64,000 bases of DNA from Hallerella porci (GCF_003148885.1 NZ_QGHD01000004.1:31110-95109), one strand, 5' to 3'; positions 23,813-32,479 are shown, counted from the first letter of the stretch. The notes: generated by a model from the sequence alone, not told the origin. Made by a program: numbers and translations.

Positions 23813-24565
23813 ATGACCCACACCCAACTCAAGAACTCAATTTTACAACTTGCCGTAAGCGGCCGCCTAGTAAACCAAATCGCAAGCGAAGGAAACGCAA
23901 ACGACTTGCTTACCCAAATCCAAAAAGAAAAACAAAAACTCATCGCCCAAGGCAAAATCAAAAAAAGCAAAACTCAAAGCAGCATCTACAAAAAAGAAGG
24001 CCGCTGGTTCGAAAAATCCGGCAAAGAAGAAAAAGACATTACCGACGAACTCCCCTTTGAAATCCCCGGAAACTGGACATGGGCAAGACTCGGGGAAATT
24101 GGAGAATTTACTGGCGGAAAAACTCCAAGTTCAGAGAGTTTAAGAGCAGAAGGAAATATTCCTTACTATAAAGTTTCTGATATGAATAGAATTGAAAATC
24201 AAAAGTTTATGATAAAAACAGAGGCATATTTAGATTCTTCTTATACTGGCAAATTGTTCAAAAAGAATACTATTATTTTCCCCAAAAATGGCGGTGCGGT
24301 TTTTACAAATAAAAAACGAATTTTAACAACGGACTCATTGATAGATTTAAATACAGGAGCCTTTTCTTTTTCAAATCAATTGGATTTAGAATTTGTTTAT
24401 CTAATGTTTCAAACAATTGATTTTAGAAAACATTACAAAGGTACAGCTTTACCAACGGTAGATACTGAAGAAGTCAAAAATATATTGTGGGGAATCCCCC
24501 CGCTAGCGGAGCAAAAGCGCATCGTCCAAAAAATTGAGGAACTCTTTAATACAATTAACAGTTGA
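23813..24565 (+). CDS. hsdS: type I specificity subunit, half-length (one target domain)
   Basis: A 250-residue HsdS, about 60 percent of normal. A conserved helical start (MTHTQLKNSILQLAVSGR) and a Lys-rich coil lead to one target-recognition domain (PFEIPGNWTWARLGEIGEFT ...), ending in the distal coiled coil IPPLAEQKRIVQKIEELFN. No second target domain is found in any frame downstream. It may dimerise to recognise a symmetric site, as described for artificially or naturally truncated HsdS proteins, or it may be broken. The last codon is followed at once by repeat-like GTTGATAATTCACC. Confidence 0.88.
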   Translation: MTHTQLKNSILQLAVSGRLVNQIASEGNANDLLTQIQKEKQKLIAQGKIKKSKTQSSIYKKEGRWFEKSGKEEKDITDELPFEIPGNWTWARLGEIGEFTGGKTPSSESLRAEGNIPYYKVSDMNRIENQKFMIKTEAYLDSSYTGKLFKKNTIIFPKNGGAVFTNKKRILTTDSLIDLNTGAFSFSNQLDLEFVYLMFQTIDFRKHYKGTALPTVDTEEVKNILWGIPPLAEQKRIVQKIEELFNTINS

Positions 24566-24735
24566 TAATTCACCGTTGATAATGGAGAGCTTCAGATTTC
24601 TAAGATCAAAGCTCTCCGCTCTAAGTTCTTAAAACCTTGTGCATAATTCGCCGAAGGCGGAGCACGGCTATGCCGTGCGCGCTCATTACTCATAAAAAAT
24701 GTCATTTCCAGAAACTGGAAGACAAATTTCTCCTC
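24566..24735. other. spacer with GC hairpin after hsdS
   Basis: No gene. It holds GTTGATAATTCACCGTTGATAAT at the left, a GCACGGC-TAT-GCCGTGC hairpin (24662-24678) and CTCATTACTCAT just after it. This is the same hairpin-plus-ATTACTCAT composition found around 50.94-51.0 kb. Confidence 0.6.
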
Positions 24736-25186
24736 TAATTTCTTGCGGACTTATTTCCCCTGGGAAATTTCTTCTCTAATTTCTTGCGGAATTATTTCCT
24801 CCGGGAAATGTCTTCTCTAATTTCTTGCGGAATTATTTCCCCCGCGAAATGTCTTCTCTAATTTCTTGCGGAATTATTTCCCCCGGGAAATGTCTTCTCT
24901 AATTTCTTGCGGAATTATTTCCCCCGCGAAATGTCTTCTCTAATTTCTTGCGGAATTATTTCCTCCGGGAAATTTCTTCTCTAATTTCTTGCGGAATTAT
25001 TTCCCCTGGGAAATGTCTTCTCTAATTTCTTGCGGAATTATTTCCTCCGGGAAATTTCTTCTCTAATTTCTTGCGGAATTATTTCCCCTGGGAAATGTCT
25101 TCTCTAATTTCTTGCGGAATTATTTCCTCCGGGAAATGTCTTCTCTAATTTCTTGCGGAATTATTTCCCCCGGGAAATTTCTCCTC
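24736..25186. repeat. eleven-copy 41-bp tandem array
   Basis: Units begin TAATTTCTTGCGG at 24736 and recur every 41 bases to 25146, giving eleven full units plus a partial. Each unit has an inverted repeat around ATTTCC..GGGAAAT with a variable centre (CCCTG, CTCCG, CCCGC, CCCCG). The first flank and the last unit both read CTCCTCTAAT instead of CTTCTCTAAT. There are no unique spacers, so this is not CRISPR. It separates hsdS from a truncated gene. Confidence 0.95.
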
Positions 25187-25330
25187 TAATTTAATCGTGT
25201 AACTTATAGGTTACAATATAGACTTGAATACAAATTTTTACAAATATTTTGTAGTAAAATAAAAAGTTGCAGTTTATATTCATTACCACTTTCGCATGGG
25301 GCGAAAGTTTCAAATACTCATGGAGGCTTT
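25187..25330 (+). promoter_or_regulatory. AT-rich leader with hairpin before 25331
   Basis: AT-rich sequence (TTACAATATAGACTTGAATA) that could hold a promoter, then an 8-bp hairpin ACTTTCGC-ATGGG-GCGAAAGT at 25288-25308 and GGAGGC just before the ATG at 25331. The hairpin lies in the 5' leader and may affect stability or translation. Confidence 0.4.
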
Positions 25331-25546
25331 ATGGCTCAAATTGAATCATTCAAAGTATCAGGGATTAACAATTCCGCTCACTTTATTTTTATGAAAGAAA
25401 TTGCAACGCGTGCTCTTGCCGACGAAGCAGTTTCAAAAAATTGTGCAGCGCAAGTTTCTGCCTTTGACTCTGCTTTAAAAGCAGAAGATGAATGTTATTC
25501 TATTTCGCGTAAAAGTCTTGCAACCGATAAAATTTTATTCAATTAA
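25331..25546 (+). pseudogene. truncated N-terminal fragment, possibly DUF6261
   Basis: Seventy-one residues (MAQIESFKVSGINNSAHFIF ... KSLATDKILFN). The opening resembles DUF6261-type proteins that are normally much longer; low confidence. A good GGAGG site precedes it. The frame ends exactly where AATTAACAATTGACAATTGA repeat-like sequence begins, suggesting the 3' part was lost when the following cassette arrived. No continuation is found downstream. Confidence 0.5.
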
Positions 25547-25562
25547 CAATTGACAATTGATA

Positions 25563-25949
25563 ATGAACAATTATAGGGGATTTGAATTGAAAAACGATAA
25601 TGTGATTGTTGAAAAAAGTGAAAATTTTGCAGTGCGAATTGTTCGATTATATCAATTTTTATGCGATGAAAAAAAAGAGTTTATTCTTTCAAAGCAACTG
25701 CTTCGCTGTGGCACAAGTATTGGTGCAAATATTCACGAAGCAACTCATGGCGAAAGCAAACTGGACTTTATTCATAAATTAAGCATTGCGTTAAAAGAAG
25801 CAAATGAAACATCTTACTGGCTTAGACTTTTATACAAAACCCAATACTTAACGCAAACACAATTCAAAAGTATCAACACAGACTGCAAAGAATTCCTAAA
25901 ACTTTTAACATCAATTATCAAAACGGCTAAGAAAAATCTTGATAATTGA
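25563..25949 (+). CDS. four-helix-bundle protein (23S rRNA IVS protein family)
   Basis: A 128-residue all-helical protein matching the family first described in 23S rRNA intervening sequences: EKSENFAVRIVRLYQFL, then LRCGTSIGANIHEATHGESK and LKEANETSYWLRLL. The family forms homopentameric four-helix bundles and is scattered as mobile-looking single genes; function is unclear. ATG 25563 is the first ATG, with no good ribosome site. Both sides carry ACAATTGACAATT/GATAATTGACAATT sequence, as if a small cassette had inserted. Confidence 0.8.
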   Translation: MNNYRGFELKNDNVIVEKSENFAVRIVRLYQFLCDEKKEFILSKQLLRCGTSIGANIHEATHGESKLDFIHKLSIALKEANETSYWLRLLYKTQYLTQTQFKSINTDCKEFLKLLTSIIKTAKKNLDN

Positions 25950-26149
25950 CAATTTTATAGCAAGCATATTTTTGCAACTCTCATCTTGCAAATAATTGTG
26001 CATTGTTAATTTTTAATTATGCATTGGCTTACGCTTTTATAAATACGCAAATTGCGCAATTTAAACAAAATGTGGTGAACAAAAGGAAATCGAAAACGGA
26101 ATCCCCCGCCGAAATTTCTCCCCTGGAATAAACTCCAACACTAAACGCA
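25950..26149. other. AT-rich spacer, no gene seen
   Basis: Contains GTTAATTTTTAATTATGCATT and CGCAAATTGCGCAATTT words and a degenerate piece of the 41-bp unit (CGAAATTTCTCCCC near 26110). No open frame with credible features. Confidence 0.5.
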
Positions 26150-26178
26150 GAAAGCCGCCCGAAAGGGCGGCTTTCTTT
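26150..26178. terminator. hairpin terminator 1 of a back-to-back pair
   Basis: GAAAGCCGCCC, GAAA loop, GGGCGGCTTTC, then a T-rich tail on the + strand. Probably ends the + strand transcription of the RM island. Confidence 0.85.
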
Positions 26179-26189
26179 CTACTTCTCCT

Positions 26190-26218
26190 AAAAAAGCCGC
26201 TCAATGAGCGGCTTTTTT
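26190..26218. terminator. hairpin terminator 2, end of tex
   Basis: AAAAAGCCGCTC, AAT loop, GAGCGGC and a T-run. It is symmetric, with A-run and T-run, and adjacent to the tex stop at 26220, so it can serve both strands. Confidence 0.9.
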
Positions 26219-26219
26219 C

Positions 26220-28565
26220 TTAAAGTCCTTTCTTGAATTTTTTAATCATCGAAGAAAGTTTGTTTTGCGGTTGGGCGCTCTTCGCTTGGTTTGCGTTTCC
26301 GCCACCGAGGCGCGCCTTCAAATCGGCGATGGTTGCATGCGGGCGAATGCCTTCGTGACGCTGCGGGCGACCGCCGCGAGAATTGCCGCGCGGAGCGCGT
26401 CCGGCACCGGCAACACCGTCGGTCTGTTCTTGCTTCATCGAAAGGCTAATGCGCTTTTGTCCTGCATCGACACCGAGCACGCGGACTTTCACCACATCGC
26501 CCACGGTCAGAACCGTTTTTGCGTCTTCTACGAATTTGTCGCTGATTTCCGAAACGTGCACCAAACCATCTTGGTGAACGCCGATATCGACAAATGCACC
26601 GAAGTTGGCGACGTTCGTCACCACGCCTTCCATCCAGCTTCCGGTGACGAGGTCGTTGATGTCCTTAATGCTGTCGTTGAATTTCGCATAGCGGAATTCT
26701 TTACGCGGGTCACGGCTCGGCTTTTCCAATTCGGCGAAGATATCTTCCAATGTGTGCTGTCCCACCGTATCCGAGAGGAATTCTTCTGGCGAAAGCGTCT
26801 TGATGGCGCTTGCGTTTCCCACGAGATCCTTGACAGGGACGCCGGCCTTGGCTGCCATCTTTTCGACGAGTTCATAGTTTTCGGGGTGAACTGCGCTGCA
26901 ATCGAGCGGATTTTCTGCACCCGGAATGCGGAGGAAGCCTGCGGATTGTTCGAATGCCTTCGGGCCAAAGCCTTTGACCTTCAGAACTTCTTGACGCGAT
27001 TTGAATGCGCCATTTTCTTCGCGGTACTTCACCACGTTTTCGGCGAGGGTCGAAGAGACGCCTGCGACATGAGTCAAAAGCGGAGCACTTGCGCTGTTGA
27101 GATCGACGCCGACCATGTTCACGCAGCTTTCGACGACTTCGTCCAAACGCTTTTTGAGTTCGCGCTGATTCACATCGTGCTGATATTGTCCAACGCCAAT
27201 CGACTGCGGATCGACTTTTACTAATTCGGCGAGCGGGTCTTGTAAACGGCGACCGATAGAAATCGCACCGCGCGTTGTCACATCTTCGTTCGGGAATTCT
27301 TGAATCGCGAGCGGACTTGCGGAATAGACCGAAGCGCCTGCTTCCGAGACGATGACGCGAGCCGGCTTTTTGCCTTTGAATTTATGCGCAATGTCTGCGA
27401 CGAAGGCATCGGTTTCGCGGCTAGCGGTGCCGTTTCCGATGGCGATTAAATCGATGTCGTATTTTTCGACGAGTGCGGCAATGTAATCGCCCGATTCCGC
27501 GACGCGCTTTTGCGGTTCATGCGGGAAGATGACACCGTGATCGATGAACTTTCCATTCTTATCGAGAACGGCGACTTTACAACCGGTGCGGAAGCCCGGA
27601 TCGAGAGCGAGAACTGCCTTGTGACCAGCCGGAGGCGCAAGCAAAACATCTTGCAAATTCTTGCTGAACACTTTGAAAGCTTCTTCTTCGGCTCTGTCTT
27701 TGAGAATCAAACGCACTTCGCTTTCGAGGCTCGTCTTAAGCAAACGATCCCAAGCGTCTTTGCACATTTCTTCCAAATACGGTTTCCAAATGCTATCGCG
27801 GACGATGACTTGATTCTGCAAATACGAAACAAATTCTTCGTCGGGCATTTCGATTCCCAAGCGGAGAACTTTTTCTTTTTCGCCGCGGCGAAGGGCGAGC
27901 ATCCGGTGGCTCGGAATTTTCGAAACCGGTTCCGAGAAGTCGTAGTAATTTTTGAATTTCGTTTCTTGCTTTTCAAATTCTTTGCGAACTTTCGAAGTCA
28001 TCAAACCTTGCTTTTCAATTTTTGCGCGCAAGTATTGACGGAACGCTGCGTTATCCGCAATTTCTTCGGCGAGGATATCGCAAGCGCCATTGATTGCAGC
28101 CTTCGGATCGCCGATGCCGTTTTCTTCGGAAAGATAAATGCGTCCGATTTCTTCGGCGGTGTTCGTCGTTTCTTCTTGCGCCATGATGATGCGGGCGAGA
28201 GGTTCTAAGCCGCATTCTTTTGCAATCGTTGCACGCGTCCGTTTTTTCGGCTTATACGGTGCGTAAAGGTCTTCGAGAAGAGTTTTGTCTTTGCAAGATT
28301 CGATTTGCGATTTCAATTCGGGAGTGAGTTTTCCCTGTTCTTCGATGCTCTTCAAAATCGTCGTCTTGCGTTCTTCAATTTCTTGCAAATATTCGCGGCG
28401 GTGCTGAATATCGCGAAGTTCAATTTCATTTAATGTTCCGGTTTGGTCTTTGCGGTAGCGTGCGATGAACGGAATCGTTCCGCCCTGATCCATCAGTTCC
28501 AGAGCTTTGGCGACGCGCCATTCTTCCAATTTCAATTCTTCCGAAATCACTTGCGAAAAATTCAT
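26220..28565 (-). CDS. tex: Tex-family RNA-binding transcription accessory protein
   Basis: A 781-residue Tex protein. The helical N-terminal region (IPFIARYRKDQTGTLNEIEL) leads to a YqgF-like RNase H fold (VLALDPGFRTGCKVAVLD), helix-hairpin-helix motifs (LAENVVKYREENG; VKGFGPKAFEQSAGFLRIPG) and an S1 domain (about residues 645-720, MEGVVTNVANFGAFVDIGVH). A basic tail rich in Arg and Gly follows. It binds nucleic acids and affects transcription; the exact role is unsettled. Standard length. Confidence 0.95.
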   Translation of the reverse strand: MNFSQVISEELKLEEWRVAKALELMDQGGTIPFIARYRKDQTGTLNEIELRDIQHRREYLQEIEERKTTILKSIEEQGKLTPELKSQIESCKDKTLLEDLYAPYKPKKRTRATIAKECGLEPLARIIMAQEETTNTAEEIGRIYLSEENGIGDPKAAINGACDILAEEIADNAAFRQYLRAKIEKQGLMTSKVRKEFEKQETKFKNYYDFSEPVSKIPSHRMLALRRGEKEKVLRLGIEMPDEEFVSYLQNQVIVRDSIWKPYLEEMCKDAWDRLLKTSLESEVRLILKDRAEEEAFKVFSKNLQDVLLAPPAGHKAVLALDPGFRTGCKVAVLDKNGKFIDHGVIFPHEPQKRVAESGDYIAALVEKYDIDLIAIGNGTASRETDAFVADIAHKFKGKKPARVIVSEAGASVYSASPLAIQEFPNEDVTTRGAISIGRRLQDPLAELVKVDPQSIGVGQYQHDVNQRELKKRLDEVVESCVNMVGVDLNSASAPLLTHVAGVSSTLAENVVKYREENGAFKSRQEVLKVKGFGPKAFEQSAGFLRIPGAENPLDCSAVHPENYELVEKMAAKAGVPVKDLVGNASAIKTLSPEEFLSDTVGQHTLEDIFAELEKPSRDPRKEFRYAKFNDSIKDINDLVTGSWMEGVVTNVANFGAFVDIGVHQDGLVHVSEISDKFVEDAKTVLTVGDVVKVRVLGVDAGQKRISLSMKQEQTDGVAGAGRAPRGNSRGGRPQRHEGIRPHATIADLKARLGGGNANQAKSAQPQNKLSSMIKKFKKGL

Positions 28566-28618
28566 AGATTCTTTTCCTCAATAATTAGGTACTAGGACAA
28601 TTTAAAAATCTTTCCCAC

Positions 28619-30454
28619 TTAAAATGGGAAAAACAAAGGTAGAACAAAAGTCATCACCGCACCCATTGCAAACTGTAATGGACCGCCGATTTTCAAATAA
28701 TCGTTGAAAGCGTAACGGCCTGCGTTCATCACGAGCGCATTGGGCGGCGTTGAAAACGGTGAAATGAAACAGCAACTAGCAGAGACAGTCACCGCAAACA
28801 AAAACGGATACGGACTCACCCCGAGGCCGGTCGCTGCACTCATCGCAATCGGTGCGAGAAGCACCGCTGTCGCTGTATTGCTGATGAAAATCGTGACAAT
28901 CGAAGTCGTATAATAAATGCCCGCGAGAAGCGCAAACGGTCCAAGAGAGCCCAAATTTTCCACAAGTCCGTTCGCAATCATTCCCGAAACGCCTGTCTTT
29001 TCGAGAGCCGTAGACATCGGAAGCATCGCGGCGATAAGGACTGTACTTTCCCAGTTGATGGAATTATACGCGTCTTCCACATTGCGGAAGCATCCCGTCA
29101 AAATCATGAGAAGCGCTGCGATAAATACCGCGGCTACCGGAGGCACTACGCTTGTCACCATGAGAATTACCATCAAGAGAAGAATCACTGCGGCAAAAGG
29201 CATTTTGTGATCGAGCGGCACCGATTCCGCGGATTCCAAAGGTTCGCCGAGGACAATCCATTCTGTATTCGACATCGAAAGTTTGCGGATATTGTCCCAC
29301 GTTCCTTGCACCAAAAGAGTATCGCGGGATTTTAATTTTTCGTCTTTTAAATCGCTCAAAATATAAGCGCCTTTGCGCTGAATTCCCAAAATGTTCACGC
29401 CGAATTGCGCGCGGAAATTTGTTTCTAAAACATTGCGATTGATAAGCGAAGAATCGGGCATAAGGAGAACTTCAGCGATTCCCCAATTTTGAAAATGCAA
29501 AGAAGAGCCGCGACCTTCGCCCGCTTTCAAAACATCGGTGCGCATTTCTTCGGCAAATTTTTCCACGTTCGCCGTATCGCCCAAAACATAAAGAGTATCA
29601 CCGCCAAACGGAACACTTTGCGGTCCGACTAATTCTCGCCCCGAACTACCAAAAAATTTTCCGCGACTCGGTCTATCGATTTCGATGACGGTTAAATTAT
29701 ATGTATTCGGTAATTTTAATTCGGCAAAAGAACGTCCGATTAACGGCGAATCCATCCGGACGCGGACGCGCGTCACATTGCGCGAAAGACTGTATTCATC
29801 GGCCAATTCGCGAAGCGATTTCGGGCGCAGTTCGTCGACTTTTTTTTCTTCGGATTTTTTGCAGAGAAAGTGCGACAAAGGAATCATCGCAGCAATCATG
29901 AGAAGAAGCACAAACGCACCGATCGGCGTAAACGAAAACAATTTTAATTCAGGAAATCCCGCACGCACAAGGGTATCGCTAATCACCATGTTCGGCGGCG
30001 TCCCGATTAAAGTCATCATCCCGCCGAGGCTGCACGCAAACGCCATCGGCATGAGAAAACGCTTCGGGCCCGATTTTGTTCCCGCCGAAACGCTCATCAC
30101 AATCGGAAGCATTAACGCAGCCGTTCCCGTAATCCCGACAAATGCGCCGATAAATCCCGTCACGAGCATCACCGCGACAAAGAGAAAATTTTCATTGTTG
30201 CCGACGATTTTTACAATTTTTTGCCCGGCGACGCGAGCGAGTCCCGTCCGAAAAACAGCCCCGCCGACAATGAAAAGTCCAAGCATCATGAGAACGATGG
30301 GATTTGAAAATCCCGCAAGCGCTTCGTCGACAGAAATCACTCCGAAAATCAGTAACAGCACAAGCGATCCGAGCGCAACAATATCCGAACGGATTTTCCC
30401 GTGCACAAAAAGAATCATCGAAATAACTAAAATGACGAGTGTTGTTATCAACAT
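28619..30454 (-). CDS. SLC13/DASS-type anion transporter with two RCK_C domains
   Basis: A 611-residue inner-membrane transporter. An N-terminal membrane half (about residues 1-190) includes the signature LIGTPPNMVI. A cytosolic region of about 230 residues has two TrkA_C-like segments (VRVRMDSPLIGRSFAELKLP; LMPDSSLINRNVLETNFR). A second membrane half contains SNTATAVLLAPIAM and STPPNALVM. The family moves dicarboxylates, sulfate or related anions with Na+; substrate unknown. It is monocistronic and divergent from the HIT gene. Confidence 0.88.
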   Translation of the reverse strand: MLITTLVILVISMILFVHGKIRSDIVALGSLVLLLIFGVISVDEALAGFSNPIVLMMLGLFIVGGAVFRTGLARVAGQKIVKIVGNNENFLFVAVMLVTGFIGAFVGITGTAALMLPIVMSVSAGTKSGPKRFLMPMAFACSLGGMMTLIGTPPNMVISDTLVRAGFPELKLFSFTPIGAFVLLLMIAAMIPLSHFLCKKSEEKKVDELRPKSLRELADEYSLSRNVTRVRVRMDSPLIGRSFAELKLPNTYNLTVIEIDRPSRGKFFGSSGRELVGPQSVPFGGDTLYVLGDTANVEKFAEEMRTDVLKAGEGRGSSLHFQNWGIAEVLLMPDSSLINRNVLETNFRAQFGVNILGIQRKGAYILSDLKDEKLKSRDTLLVQGTWDNIRKLSMSNTEWIVLGEPLESAESVPLDHKMPFAAVILLLMVILMVTSVVPPVAAVFIAALLMILTGCFRNVEDAYNSINWESTVLIAAMLPMSTALEKTGVSGMIANGLVENLGSLGPFALLAGIYYTTSIVTIFISNTATAVLLAPIAMSAATGLGVSPYPFLFAVTVSASCCFISPFSTPPNALVMNAGRYAFNDYLKIGGPLQFAMGAVMTFVLPLFFPF

Positions 30455-30599
30455 GCCGTAAAATTAGAAATTCATCTTTCCAAAAGCAGAAAAAATCAAG
30501 GGCTCATCTTGCGCAAAGCGCCGACGCAAAAAACAGAAAATCTTTAAAAACAAAAAATCAAAAACTTTATAATTTAGTCGAAACAAATAAAGGATGCTT

Positions 30600-30950
30600 A
30601 TGTCTGATTGTATTTTTTGCAAAATTGCTGCCGGTGAAATTCCTTCCACCAAAGTTTACGAAGACGCTGAATTTTGCGCGTTCAAAGATTTGAATCCGCA
30701 AGCGCCTGTTCACATTTTGCTCATTCCGAAGAAGCATATTTCAAGTCTGCTCGAATTGCAAGAAGCCGACGCCACTCTCATGGGAAAGCTCCTTTTCCGC
30801 GGTCAGAAAATTGCAAAAGAACAAGGCTTAGGCGAAAGCGGTGTGCGTTTTGTCTTTAACTGCAAAGATGACGCCGGACAAACTGTGCATCACATTCACT
30901 GCCACATTCTCGGCGGTGCGCGCTTAAGCGATAGCTTCGGAGTGCGTTAA
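30600..30950 (+). CDS. HIT family (HinT-like) nucleotide-binding protein
   Basis: A 116-residue HinT-type hydrolase. It starts SDCIFCKIAAGEIPS, typical of the family, and ends with the histidine triad HHIHCHILGG. HinT proteins cleave nucleoside phosphoramidates. ATG 30600 has AAAGGA upstream; the frame opens two codons earlier at 30594, without support. Length is as expected. It lies just before recO. Confidence 0.93.
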   Translation: MSDCIFCKIAAGEIPSTKVYEDAEFCAFKDLNPQAPVHILLIPKKHISSLLELQEADATLMGKLLFRGQKIAKEQGLGESGVRFVFNCKDDAGQTVHHIHCHILGGARLSDSFGVR

Positions 30951-30953
30951 GCA

Positions 30954-31700
30954 TTGCTCAAACAAACCCGGGTCATCATCCTTCATCGGATGCCCTACAG
31001 CGATTCTTCGCTTATCGTCAAAGGTTTTTGCTTTGACTTTGGAGTGCTTTCTTTTTTGGTAAAAAGCGCCAAAAGCAAAAACAGTCCGTTCAAAGCTTCT
31101 CTCGATCCTTTGTCCGAAAGCGAAATCGTCTTCAATGACTCGGGAAAAAGCGATTTGCATTTTATCCGCGAAGCGAGTCTTATCGATTGGTTTCCAAATC
31201 TGCGGAAAAATTTAGAGAAGACCGCGATGGCAGAAGTTATCGCCGAAATTCTTTTGCGGTATTTGCCCGCGGGCCTTTCGCAAGAACTCGATTTCCGTTA
31301 TACGGAAAAAGCTTTTCAAATTTTAGACCGCAGTGAAAATTTTCAAGATGTTCTCGCCCGCTGGCTTTGGCACATCGCCGACTGCGAAGGCTACGCATTA
31401 AATTTTTCGGAATGTATCCGCTGCGGTACTCCGATTTCACAAATTCCCGCGGACTTTTCTTTTGAATCCGGCGGTTCCATTTGTGCAAATTGCCTCGGCG
31501 TTTTTCGTCCGCATTATTCCCCCGAATTTTTGCAGGACATCGCTCATCTCGTTTTTCGATTACCGCTTCAAAATCCGCGTCAAATCGAAGAAGAATTTTT
31601 TAAATATTTAAAATCCCATCTCGGAGAAAATCGAGAAATTAAATCTTACCATTGGTTACAAGAGGTTCGAAATTATGCTTTCTGCAACACAAATTCTTGA
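30954..31700 (+). CDS. recO: DNA repair protein RecO
   Basis: A 248-residue RecO, acting with RecF/RecR to load RecA. The N-terminal OB fold is recognisable (VIILHRMPYSDSSLIVKGF; GVLSFLVKSAKSK), and a zinc site is formed by CIRCG and CANC (about residues 160-185). The start is TTG at 30954, three bases after the HIT stop, with no better in-frame start nearby. Its 3' end overlaps panB by 26 bases. Confidence 0.88.
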   Translation: MLKQTRVIILHRMPYSDSSLIVKGFCFDFGVLSFLVKSAKSKNSPFKASLDPLSESEIVFNDSGKSDLHFIREASLIDWFPNLRKNLEKTAMAEVIAEILLRYLPAGLSQELDFRYTEKAFQILDRSENFQDVLARWLWHIADCEGYALNFSECIRCGTPISQIPADFSFESGGSICANCLGVFRPHYSPEFLQDIAHLVFRLPLQNPRQIEEEFFKYLKSHLGENREIKSYHWLQEVRNYAFCNTNS

Positions 31701-32421
31701 ATGCAAAGGTAAACGGAAAATCGCCCAAATTACCGCCTACGATTACGGTTTTGCAAAAATTGCCGAAGCCGCTCACGCCGATCAAATTCTCGTCGGCGAT
31801 AGTCTTGCAAACACAATGCTCGGCTATAAAAGCACACAATCCGTGGGCATGAACGAAATGCTCATCTTCACCGCTGCCGTTTGCCGCGGCGCTCCGAACA
31901 CTCATGTCATCGGCGATATGCCTTATCGCAGTTACGAAACGCCGGAACTCGCCCTCGAAAACGCCAAAAAATTTATCGATGTCGGCGCTTCTTCGGTAAA
32001 AATCGAAGGCTACAAACCCGAAGTCGTTGAAATTCTCCGCAAAAATAATATCGACGTTTGTGCACATTTAGGCCTTTTACCGCAAACCGCAACAAGCTTA
32101 AAGCAAGTCGGCAAAACCGAAGAAGAAGCCGAACGCATTTTAAAAGAAGCGATTGAAATGGATCAATGCGGCGCTTACGCCATGGTCCTCGAACACATTC
32201 CCGAATCCCTCGGTGAACGCATCACCAAAGCGGTGAAACTCATCACCATCGGAATCGGCGGCGGTTCTCATACCGACGGACACGTTACCGTTTTGCAAGA
32301 TGCCATCGGCATTAACGGCGGAAAAATTCCTCCCTTTGCCACGAAATTTTGCAGCGTTTTTGATGTAGCGAAAAAAGGCATCGAAGATTACGTCAAATTC
32401 GTTCACGAAGAAAATTTCTAA
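31675..32421 (+). CDS. panB: 3-methyl-2-oxobutanoate hydroxymethyltransferase
   Basis: A 248-residue PanB, the first committed enzyme of pantothenate synthesis (ketoisovalerate to ketopantoate using methylene-THF). Conserved parts: ITAYDYGFAKIAEAA, ILVGDSLANTMLGY with metal-binding Asp, VIGDMPYRSYE, VKIEGYK, HLGLLPQT and IGIGGGSHTDGHVTVLQD. A GAGG site precedes the ATG, which lies inside the recO end. A strong terminator follows. No panC or panD is seen nearby. Confidence 0.95.
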   Translation: MLSATQILECKGKRKIAQITAYDYGFAKIAEAAHADQILVGDSLANTMLGYKSTQSVGMNEMLIFTAAVCRGAPNTHVIGDMPYRSYETPELALENAKKFIDVGASSVKIEGYKPEVVEILRKNNIDVCAHLGLLPQTATSLKQVGKTEEEAERILKEAIEMDQCGAYAMVLEHIPESLGERITKAVKLITIGIGGGSHTDGHVTVLQDAIGINGGKIPPFATKFCSVFDVAKKGIEDYVKFVHEENF

Positions 32422-32437
32422 GCAAAACTTAAACGCA

Positions 32438-32462
32438 AAAGGCGGCGCAAAGCGCCGCCTTT
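32438..32462. terminator. terminator between convergent panB and 32480 gene
   Basis: AGGCGGCGC, AAA loop, GCGCCGCCT with flanking A-run and T-run. It serves the HIT-recO-panB operon and probably the opposing gene as well. Confidence 0.92.
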
Positions 32463-32479
32463 CATTTTAATTTCACAAA

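Noticed and set aside
24736..25186. Possible CRISPR array
   Set aside because: Units are contiguous at 41 bases with no unique spacers, and no cas genes are present.
15807..25949. Site-specific recombinase or invertase driving hsdS variation
   Set aside because: No integrase, invertase or transposase gene was found in the island or the window; only the repeat evidence stands.
26265..28208. Long + strand open frames opposite tex (319 and 232 residues)
   Set aside because: They mirror the codon bias of tex and show no domain or start signal.
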